Below are positions 1-8,361 of a stretch of DNA of 64,000 nucleotides, one piece after another; position 1 is the first letter of the stretch, and each line of letters opens with the position of its first letter. The translations under genes and the position numbers were made by a program. Below the pieces are notes generated by a model. That model was not told the DNA's origin. It did not search any database and saw nothing but the letters and a program-made list of their open reading frames with translations. The stretch comes from Chondrus crispus (lineage: Eukaryota > Rhodophyta > Florideophyceae > Gigartinales > Gigartinaceae): assembly GCF_000350225.1 (NCBI RefSeq), contig NW_005179194.1:1-64000 (forward strand), read 5' to 3'.

Positions 1-164
1 CCGCCCCGCTGACCTACCAAAAGTCGCTGCCAAGAGAACGCCATTAACAAAGCTTTGAGTTCGTTTGGGACCGGGGTTTCGTCGCAGTGAAGAAACCCGC
101 TGCCCCTGAATCCGCGAGGGCTCTTCAAAGCTGACGAGTGGAGATTTTTTGTCCACCAGTCCTC

Positions 165-518
165 AATGGTAGTGTTCGATGGAGAGCTACCTCTGCACAT
201 CATGGAGGGTTGGCACTTGTTCGTGCAGACAGTTGACATGTGCGGGTAGCCGTCGTTACCTAACAGCGATGTGAACCGTCTTTCAAAGACGGCTCAAATT
301 TTCTACAAGTTCTACGAGGATACATTCTACGAAGGGTTACCAGAGCAACTTAACGTCTGCAAGCTGACTCTTCATTACATTCTGCATCTTGCCGATTCTG
401 TTCGAAACTGCGGCCCCCATTGAATGTGTCACAGTTCGCAATGGAAAGATTCATTGGAGAGACTGTGCATGGTCTGAATGCAAGAAACAAAGCGGCAAAG
501 TCCGTCTTAGAACATTAG
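165..518 (+). pseudogene. CACTA/Plavaka-like transposase C-terminal relic
   Basis: Reading this stretch in frame 1 and then, after the C-run at about 414-418, in frame 0 gives a continuous peptide. It contains LTLHYILHLADSVRNCGP followed by FAMERFIGETVHGLNARNK and ends at a TAG at 516-518. The H...H...GP...ER.G pattern is what I know from the C-terminal region of CACTA-type and Plavaka-type transposon proteins (DUF4218-like). One in-frame stop (about 247) and the one-base frameshift show it is dead. It is the tail of an older element cut by the window edge. The family assignment rests on motif memory only. Confidence 0.45.
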
Positions 519-794
519 AAATTCCAGCAGTCCTACATCAGCTAAAAGATAAAAATGGGGATTGGAAGAGACGAAGTTCCCAGATTGTCGAGGGAGAGGC
601 TTTGCATAGCTTCTAGTCTACCTGAATTTAGCGAAATGGTACTGTGTCATCCGTGTCGTCCGTCGTCTGTCCAAAAATGTACGGACGAGTTTGGTGTGAA
701 AATGTGTTGTAATTGTACGACCACATGCTGACACGCATGACACACAATGACAGATATGACACGTGTAGAAGCAAAAACAATCAGCACGTCAAAC

Positions 795-1198
795 TGTCGA
801 TCAAAATGCGGTTTTGTCGCAAGTCTTCCGTCACAGGACAGAAGGTAGCTCGCTGGAGCCGTGCGCTGGTAGTTCAATACGTGAACAAGTTTATTTGATG
901 GTTCTGATGTCTCCCTCTCTCCTATGTTTTTCCTATCTCCTCTTTTATGTCGCTCCGGGTTCTTTGTCTCCAACTTACTGCCACGTCTGCTGACACAGAC
1001 GGGGAGCACTGTAGAAACCACGATCTTTCGTCATTCTCAGTTTCCGCCCTTTCGCGCTCGCCCCATGTGGGTTACCTTGTCCGAATCAAGGTAACGAAAG
1101 GGCAGGGGATACAGTAGTCTAGTTGCAGATACAGAAGTGAATCTTAGAGCAAATCTTGTGCAACATTCCGGATCAATTGCACCGGAAGGATATCGACA
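795..1198 (-). repeat. 3' LTR of the copia element
   Basis: This is the partner of 6099-6502. It lies just downstream of the RNase H stop codon (1232-1234). The single difference seen is G at 1188 where the other LTR has T at 6492. Confidence 0.93.
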
Positions 1199-1231
1199 CT
1201 GCCGGTTTTCTAAGGATGGAAAGTCGAGGTA

Positions 1232-3880
1232 CTAGGAGCGTTTCTCCATTTTTCCGTCTACACGGATCACCCATTGCAAGACTTCTAGGTCCACTCTACC
1301 TTCATCAAATAAACGATTCATGACCAAACATGTTCCTCTCTTCGTCAAAGCGTCGGCGGGGTTGTCTTCGCTGCGAACCCAACCAATATCTGCTATTTCC
1401 TTATTGCCGTATGCCTCTCTTGTGGCCTGAAGGTCTATCATTAAGCGTCGCTCCGTCGTTGAAGAGTTCTTAATTATTACCTTGAACAAGCTATCTGAAT
1501 CCGTATACAGTTGCAGTGGTATTCTTTTTGACATAATTTTCTGCATGTCATGTCTCAAGCTGAAGGCAAAATCAAACGCATCGGCAAAGGCGTAGCATTC
1601 ACCACCCATCACTGACCGAACAACTCTTTTCGATTTGTAGCTGCAGTAATGAATTATGTTAGCCCTTCCACTTGCGTCGCAAAGCAAAACAATGAAGCCC
1701 AGTTGAGAATGCAGCGATGGTGTATTTGCGAAGGAGGAATCGGTAAATACTTTCATGCATAATGATTCTTTGTCAAGTTTTTGCTGCAATAGTCCCTTAC
1801 GTGGCGTTAACTGCACATGATTAATTGTTTTGTTTAAGTCTTTCACATCTTTTCGAGTCCATTTCCCTTCTGTGACTTGTGACGCCAAGTTGGCTGATGC
1901 ACAGATGTCAGGTCTTGTGTTAGTCATCCACGCAAGTTTCTGGCGCATAGAGCGATACTGTGCAAATGTGCAATCCTTTGAGAGTTCGTGGAGACGTTTT
2001 GCATACTTCTCTTGATGCATGAGGTATCCAGTACAGGTCTTCTCCACTTGGATACCAGCAAAAATAAAGGAGTCATACTGTCTAGCTTTGGACTCGAACT
2101 GTCGCTCTGTGATTCTTGATTTATCCGCAAAAAATCCTGTCCCTGCGCTAATAGTGTCATGTACATGCGTCCCAATCATTCCTTGTAGTTTCCCTCGCAC
2201 AACCTTGAAGAAAAAGGACAAATCACCTGCCGTTGGAGTCATACGAAAGTCTTCATGCAAGTGTTTGAAAAAGGTTTCATGCCAGTAGTCTCCACTTTCT
2301 GAGAGTCCATATAGCGGCTTCAGAAGTTTAAGGAGCTGATTGGAGTTAAGTTTGAACTCCTTAGAAGGTCTGATATATATATCGCGCATAAGTTTGCGAG
2401 CGGATTGCAAATATGCTTGCGATATATCCTGTGTCCAGAGTCTCATTCCGGAGATGGCTGCTATAGCGATCAGTGATCGAATTGAGCTTTTTTGTAACGT
2501 CGTACTGTTGTGCACCAACAATTCTTTCTCAGCATCTGTGTGGCCTTGGACAACAAAACGTGCCTTACATGTCTCCTCGCCTGTGCCAACATTCTTAATG
2601 GAAAGTACAAATCTGCCTCCCATAATGTTGGGTCGCTGGTCACCCTTTTCTATGTCTTCGCGACAGACGATCTCAAATGTTCCTCTCTCTGCTAACCCAG
2701 AGAGTTCCTTGCGTTTGGCCTCTTGCATTTCCGATGTGTAACTGCGAGGGTCACCAAAAGACAGCGTTTCAGTGACAAGGATACCTGGCGGTGGGGATGA
2801 ACGGAACTGATCGAAAGCTTTTACGAGTTTTTGTAGCTCATGCTCCCCATTAACTTCAGAGTCGGGTAAGACTTGAGAAATATTGAATTGTTTCGGCTTT
2901 CCGTCCCATTCTACAGTAATAATTTTGCCAGCGACCTTTTCGACAGTGAAAGGGCCTTTCCAGGACCCTGTTCTTTTGCAGCCTGACTTTCCCTCGCGAT
3001 AGACATGCACCGCGTCCCCAGGTTTGATAAGAAAATGCGTGGAAGGCGGTATCTTAGAACGTAGGGCTTCTTGCACACGTAAGCGGGCAACGACGGAAGC
3101 CATTTCTTTCCTTGCTGTTTGAAGGGCGGCCATGCGTTCCTTTTGCATTGGCACATCCATATTGACTGCGGGGAAAGATGGTAGAGACCCGAAAACCAGC
3201 ACTGATGGTACAATTCCATCTGGACCTGTGGTGTCGTTGAGAGCTTTCACAGCGAGTCGGAGACCAATTTCGGGATCGATAGTGGGGTGGTCTGTCAACA
3301 CTTTGTCAAAGACTTGGCGGAGAGGCTCATGGTATCGTTCCCCGACGCCAATAGAGTTGTGGCTTTCGACGCCCGATATCTGAAGTTCGATTCCATGCAG
3401 TGATGTGACACCATTCCAGAATTTTGACGTGAAAATAGAGCCCTGGTCTGCACGTATACGGTTTGGATATCCGATGTACACAGAAGCCCAGCCCTCGATA
3501 AAAGCATCCCACACGTCTTTGGCGGATTCGCCTTTCAGAAGCACAGCATTTTGAAATCTGGTCTGAGTGTCCACGATGTGTAATAAGGGATTCCGTTTTA
3601 TCCACATGAGGTCGATCGCAACTTCATGATTGAATCTGACTTCCTCTCCCGGGATTGACACACGGAAGCGATATGGGCCGGCTTTGTGGGTGTGGCAATT
3701 TCGGTATGCATCAGCGATCTCTTCCAACGTCCGCCTTGTGTCTGCGGTGACTTCCTCTGGGCGAGCACGCTTGAGCAAGTTGTACAGTTTCTGGACGTTG
3801 GCATGAAAAAGGTGGAGGTGGAGCTTTCGTAGCTCTGCTTTGGTAAATCGAATGGATTCTTGTCCCCATTCCACAAACAT
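1232..3880 (-). CDS. copia integrase-reverse transcriptase-RNase H
   Basis: This 882-codon open stretch is the bulk of pol. The N-terminus has a degenerate His/Cys segment (HLFHANVQ...CHTH). The integrase core shows the DDE pattern: Asp in VAIDLMW, Asp in RADQGSIF, Glu in GERYHEPL. The RT_2-type reverse transcriptase follows, with LWTQDISQAYLQ and LLKPLYGLSESGDYW. At the place of the YVDD-type box the sequence is HVHD, so the first catalytic Asp is His. RNase H motifs follow (VFTDSSFA, LYTDSDSL, DNPADALTK). The natural product would be a Gag-Pol fusion. Here a TGA sits 10 codons upstream of the first ATG of this stretch. Confidence 0.9.
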   Translation of the reverse strand: MFVEWGQESIRFTKAELRKLHLHLFHANVQKLYNLLKRARPEEVTADTRRTLEEIADAYRNCHTHKAGPYRFRVSIPGEEVRFNHEVAIDLMWIKRNPLLHIVDTQTRFQNAVLLKGESAKDVWDAFIEGWASVYIGYPNRIRADQGSIFTSKFWNGVTSLHGIELQISGVESHNSIGVGERYHEPLRQVFDKVLTDHPTIDPEIGLRLAVKALNDTTGPDGIVPSVLVFGSLPSFPAVNMDVPMQKERMAALQTARKEMASVVARLRVQEALRSKIPPSTHFLIKPGDAVHVYREGKSGCKRTGSWKGPFTVEKVAGKIITVEWDGKPKQFNISQVLPDSEVNGEHELQKLVKAFDQFRSSPPPGILVTETLSFGDPRSYTSEMQEAKRKELSGLAERGTFEIVCREDIEKGDQRPNIMGGRFVLSIKNVGTGEETCKARFVVQGHTDAEKELLVHNSTTLQKSSIRSLIAIAAISGMRLWTQDISQAYLQSARKLMRDIYIRPSKEFKLNSNQLLKLLKPLYGLSESGDYWHETFFKHLHEDFRMTPTAGDLSFFFKVVRGKLQGMIGTHVHDTISAGTGFFADKSRITERQFESKARQYDSFIFAGIQVEKTCTGYLMHQEKYAKRLHELSKDCTFAQYRSMRQKLAWMTNTRPDICASANLASQVTEGKWTRKDVKDLNKTINHVQLTPRKGLLQQKLDKESLCMKVFTDSSFANTPSLHSQLGFIVLLCDASGRANIIHYCSYKSKRVVRSVMGGECYAFADAFDFAFSLRHDMQKIMSKRIPLQLYTDSDSLFKVIIKNSSTTERRLMIDLQATREAYGNKEIADIGWVRSEDNPADALTKRGTCLVMNRLFDEGRVDLEVLQWVIRVDGKMEKRS

Positions 3881-3910
3881 GTGGCCGTGCTTGCGTTTAA
3901 TTGGGAGTTT

Positions 3911-4483
3911 TCATTTGTCGCGTCGGCTCTCCAGTACGTTGCTGACATTGTCAGCGACCAGCCTTTCATTGTCAAGGACGTCTAGTCCCAAGAGAAAGGG
4001 TATGTCGGCATCAACCACGTCAATAAGCAAGGGAAGAAACTGCCCATCCGGGAGTGGTAGGCGTAATTCAAGCTTCCCCATGCTTGCACATGATCCATTT
4101 CCGAAAATGTGAGTCACCAATGAAGGGCATAGGCGAAATTCCTTTTTGAACATACGGCATTATGCCTGCGCTTGGCGTTTCCCGATAACAGACTTCGATG
4201 CACCGCCGTCTAAGCAAGCGCCGTCGAAATGCCATTTTCTGTATCTCTTGCCTTTCGTCTCGGCATTCATACTGAGTACAGATGCGTATCGCCTCCATCT
4301 TTCCCTCTTTACATGAAAATCTCTACTTCTTCTCTGGCGGGGTAGAAAAAAGGCTTGACTTGCTTGCCGAAAGGATGCAAAATCGTCGTTGTATGGTTTG
4401 TCAGGTGCTTTCTTCAGCCTAGTGTACGGGACCTGTCGGCAAGGTAAGTCCCGACTTAAAAAGCCGCGTTTTTGCCCGACCAC
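3911..4483 (-). pseudogene. copia protease region with in-frame stop
   Basis: This is retropepsin-like sequence in the -1 frame relative to gag. It has LDGGASKSVIG, resembling the D-S/T-G active-site loop with Gly at the middle position, and a later IPFLLGLDVL, typical of the C-terminal half of these proteases. A TAA (4160-4162) interrupts the frame between the two motifs, and a TGA (3911-3913) separates it from the integrase. All three pol segments (4160-4483, 3911-4153, 1232-3880) lie in the same frame, so only nonsense changes, not indels, break them. Confidence 0.8.
4456..4474 (-). promoter_or_regulatory. candidate -1 ribosomal frameshift site, gag to pol
   Basis: The last gag codons read GGC AAA AAC GCG GCT TTT TAA on the minus strand, and the pol frame is -1 to gag through this overlap. 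Two slippery runs are present: CAAAAAC (4474-4468) and TTTTT directly before the stop. The second allows P-site re-pairing with the stop codon in the A site. The stimulatory structure was not examined. Confidence 0.45.
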
Positions 4484-6072
4484 TGGAGTGCTTCCGCCCC
4501 GGCGGATGCAGAGACAGTGTCCAGTATTCCGATAGCTGCTTTAGAGTCATCAACAAACGACACTGAGTGGGCGTTATTATCTTCCGAATCTGTGTTCCCA
4601 TTGGAACTATCGCCGCTTGACGTGTCGGCATCTGAATCCCGCGTGAAAGAAATGGTTCCCTCTCTCCCTGCTGCGACGAGGACTTGTGCAACTTCGTAGA
4701 ATGCCTCTACGTAGTTAGAACGAGAACCCTTGTTTGCACGGAAAGTAGCCAGGTTTCGAGCTATACGATCTAGATTTACTGGCTGTGTACAGGACCTGAC
4801 ACGACATCCCTCTTTCTCGCAATTGAAGCAGGTCGGCTTACTTCTTGTTGGTCCAGGCCTTTGTGGCCTTTTTCCATACTTGGCGGGTCCTGCGTAGTTG
4901 ATCTTCCATCTGGATGCTCGGTGGGAGCTCGAACTGGAGCGAGCTTGGGAGTTGTTTCCGAAGATACTCCATTTGGTTTGGAATTTTTCTAATGTGGTGC
5001 GATAGCGTATGTACGGCATGTTCATTACTTCATGGTTCGTCGAAACCATGAGTGCCCATTCTCTGTTCTGTACAGCGCCTTCTAGAAAAGACCTCTTGTG
5101 GAAGTCACTTCTCAACTGTGGGTGCGCCATGGGGGGCAGTTTCTCGATATATTTGGTAAGCTCTTTCAGAGCTTGACGTTCTGAACGGCCGCCTGTTTCG
5201 TAGTCAGCAAGAGTCAGGGAGCGTAGGCGCTCCGTAACTGCATCCATCTTAGATTGTGATGAATATGCGTCGTTGAGTATAGCAATAGCGGTACCCCAGC
5301 TTCGTGCTTTGCCGAGCACTTGGTCGTAGTAAAAATCGAGTGCTTCATCGCGTAGAACGTGACGCAAGAATTGAACCTTATCTTCGGTATTGGCACCAGC
5401 TTCTTCGGATACCTGCTGGTATGCCATCAGAAATCGAGGCCAGTTCTCCTCTAAAGCTCCCGAATATTTGTCAGATGTGTTTCGAAAATTGGCAGCAAAA
5501 ATCTTCGACACTTTCCCTTTGTGGTTATCCGTTGGAACCTGATTCCTTTGGGGGCGCTCATGCGCCTGGGCAAAAGGATTTTCGCGTCCAATGTGGTTTT
5601 GTGGTGAGACGTTTGGTGTGATTATCACGTCCTCACCTCTCTTGATGGGATCATATCTCGCAAGCGCCCTGAGGCAGCCTTCTCGATCAACGTTTTCAAA
5701 AAGAGCGCATATGACCCTGCGGGGAATGCGTCGACCCGAACATTCGGTCGAATTGCATTGTATCCCTCGGGATTCAAGAAATGCACGCAGTCTCTTGTAC
5801 ATTTTCGGGTTAATGACTATATCGGGATGAGCCAATTCCGACGGTGTCAGTTCTTCAGTTATAATTTCCTTCAGTTCTGAACCTGCAAGTTCCATTTGTG
5901 CTTCGTATCCGACAAACAAATTTCGTAGTCCAGTTTTCCTCCCATTTGAGAGTTGCAAACCACGCTAGAAGCGAGTTCCACGATCAGCGTTTGCCATGAC
6001 TCTTTCTGCCGCAGCGTTAGAGTCGGTGTTTGCTGCATTGTCTTGGCTTGCGCCCGGGACACTGCTGCTCAT
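4456..6072 (-). pseudogene. copia gag with CCCC-type zinc knuckle
   Basis: This is the capsid-like polyprotein of the retroelement. The frame opens at an ATG at 6070-6072, is interrupted after 35 codons by TAG (5965-5967), and then stays open for about 500 codons to TAA at 4456-4458. The C-terminal part is rich in Arg and Ser and carries CFNCEKEGCRVRSC, a CX2CX4CX4C finger in which the usual His of a retroviral-type knuckle is Cys. An acidic Ser/Asp stretch follows. The open frame after the TAG starts on TTG, so I take the upstream ATG as the ancestral start. The pol frame overlaps the end of gag in the -1 frame. Confidence 0.8.
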
Positions 6073-6098
6073 TTTGTGCAATTGTCTTTATTCGCGAA

Positions 6099-6502
6099 TG
6101 TCGATCAAAATGCGGTTTTGTCGCAAGTCTTCCGTCACAGGACAGAAGGTAGCTCGCTGGAGCCGTGCGCTGGTAGTTCAATACGTGAACAAGTTTATTT
6201 GATGGTTCTGATGTCTCCCTCTCTCCTATGTTTTTCCTATCTCCTCTTTTATGTCGCTCCGGGTTCTTTGTCTCCAACTTACTGCCACGTCTGCTGACAC
6301 AGACGGGGAGCACTGTAGAAACCACGATCTTTCGTCATTCTCAGTTTCCGCCCTTTCGCGCTCGCCCCATGTGGGTTACCTTGTCCGAATCAAGGTAACG
6401 AAAGGGCAGGGGATACAGTAGTCTAGTTGCAGATACAGAAGTGAATCTTAGAGCAAATCTTGTGCAACATTCCGGATCAATTGCACCGGAATGATATCGA
6501 CA
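6099..6502 (-). repeat. 5' LTR of the copia element
   Basis: This 404-bp repeat is nearly identical to 795-1198 and has TGTCGAT...ATCGACA ends. It is the 5' LTR because the coding sense is minus. A short leader of 26 bases separates it from the upstream ATG of gag at 6070-6072. Confidence 0.93.
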
Positions 6503-8361
6503 CAAACAGAACAACTTCGGTTTTCAACGTGTACACGTGTCGTTTATGTGCTTAGTTGCACTTTTGTAGCAATTCTGAGCATGCTTCATTTTTGTGTTGA
6601 GACGTCTACTATCTGCACACATTGGCACTCTACAGTACATTCTGAACATGTTTCATTGTTCTTGATTTGACACGTGTGTGGCACGTATGATATTTGTCCT
6701 ACACGTGTGTTACACATATGAAATATATGTCACGGTGTTTTTGCTCTAAAACTTGCAATGCATTAATCGTAGACTAAAGTCTCTACCCTACAGCACAGCG
6801 CATTTAGATATTATTGACTCTCAGACGGTCCCAAATAATCATTAACAGAGAGTGCAAACGTTATCATCGACCGAGAGTGCAAGAAGGAGAGTCACCTGAT
6901 TATCAGCGACAGAGAGTGCAAACATTATCAACAACCGAGAGTGCACGGAGGAGAGTCACTTGACCAGCCCTAATGGCCCGTACTGTATTTCGTAGACTAT
7001 AAGTAACGCCGATAGTTGGCGACCAAGAGTAAAATGACATCAACTTCTTTTCAATCAACCACCACCAGGTTACGTTTGTGCACATTGTCGCGCTTCTGTC
7101 AAAACTACGGAGTGTCATGTTTTGAGAAGTCCGCCCCAATACGAAAAACCCCGCGCAAGCGTGAGTGAGAGGATTAGTTTTTAAATATACCCACAAGGTT
7201 TCGAAGTATTTAAATGACTTTCCCACTCGTCTGGCAAAAAAGTCAACCAGCGATGGCCAAAACCTAGAATTTGGTTAAATTTGGCAGCAATATTTTCCGT
7301 TCAATAGTTTGTGACGCAGTTCAATACTTGCTGTACCCTCCCTTTAGTGGCTGCCCAGCTATTAGGGGTATCTGGTGGAATTAGTGACCGAGATAGAAGA
7401 GTACATAGACAAGTTGTCTTCGCTGTCACTTGACGTTTGACTCCGATGTAGAGTTCCTTGTTTAGCTCTCCCTCCCTCCCTCCCTTTACTTGCTGCGCGT
7501 CCCCTGCCCCTGTGGGCAGAGTCGCCATGGGCATAACCGCGGAATTATGCTGTGTACAGTATCCGTGGCTACTGTCCCATGCCGATGGGTTTTAAGTTGA
7601 AACGTTCAACTTTATTGTTAAAAAAATTCCACGCCGCTGGTGTCAAGTCAAACAAGAACAACGCGTTATTTTTTTCCATTTGCCCACAAACTCGCCGGAC
7701 GTAAAGTAAACCCGAGTTTGAAAAATCCCACGACGGGTTTTGCAGACTGACCTCCAGCAAGGTACCTGCCCGCAACAAACGCAAGTCTGGTACATCGTTG
7801 TGCCGTCCGACGGATCACGTGCACCTGGGCGAATACTCGCTGAAGCGAATATTGTAGCTCGCCACAAGGATAGAATAGTTCTCAGTCGAAAGGGCGATGT
7901 GTTTCGTCTTCTTGACGGGCTGAGGGGGGCCGTTTAGAGAGGACCGCTTTTTAGAAGCTTCTACTTGTCTGTCTTCTGCGATTGCTTTAGCAGCGTATGT
8001 GGCAGATCTTGTGGTGCTTCGATCCGTTGATGGACCCTGGGTAGATGAAGTGATAGGGGCGTCCATGACGCCAACCGGTACGAACTGTGCAGTATAAGAC
8101 TCGTTTGTGCTGATGAGAGAGCGGAAACCCCATTTCGTTTTCCTTCAAGACGGGTCGATCCGGCACTGCCGTACAGTAATCAGGCGGATGTGAAAACTCG
8201 TGGAAAACTCACATGTCCCGAGTTTTCGCTATGCTGTGAGTTTTGCAAAACTCGTTGTCTGAAAAGTTTGCAATCAGAAAAGCCGAGCAAACTCGCGGCC
8301 AAAACACGTGTTTTCGCGACTTTACGGACAACGTTAAGGGACTCGTCAGAATGCAGTCTTT
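6503..8361. other. non-coding stretch with CACGTG motifs, no gene seen
   Basis: I see no convincing gene here. The first 250 bases, flanking the retroelement, carry several ACACGTGT-type palindromes (about 6530, 6680, 6700). Short minus-strand ORFs at 7569-7784 and 7815-8066 lack recognisable domains and could be chance or exon pieces. Near 8190-8315 there are short perfect palindromes, a 16-bp one at 8238-8253 and a 14-bp one at 8301-8314 centred on CACGTG. Confidence 0.5.
6845..6966. repeat. tandem duplication, 64-bp period
   Basis: Two imperfect units, starting at 6845 and 6909 with ACAGAGAGTGCAAAC, each hold a second GAGAGTGCA box and a GGAGAGTCAC box. Differences are scattered, so the duplication is not very recent. 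Confidence 0.7.

Larger units (their letters stand above)
795..6502 (-). mobile_element. Ty1/copia LTR retrotransposon, complete but coding-defective
   Basis: Two 404-bp direct repeats (795-1198 and 6099-6502) begin TGTCGAT and end ATCGACA. They are flanked by the same 5-bp target duplication, CAAAC (790-794 and 6503-6507). The internal domain reads on the minus strand in the order gag, protease, integrase, reverse transcriptase, RNase H, which is the Ty1/copia order. The only LTR difference I found is one base (1188 G versus 6492 T), so insertion was recent. In-frame stops at 5965-5967, 4160-4162 and 3911-3913 and an altered RT active site make it non-autonomous. No clear tRNA primer-binding site or strong polypurine tract was recognised. 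Confidence 0.95.

Noticed and set aside
389..616. 75-codon plus-strand ORF as a gene
   Set aside because: It opens on TTG and its frame is the wrong one for the CACTA-like peptide that spans the same bases in another frame.
1232..6072. Alternative genetic code to explain the in-frame stops
   Set aside because: Host genes in the window end normally at TAA (FTR1, nucleotidase), TAG (helicase, HslV) and TGA (HIS3-like, AIP1).
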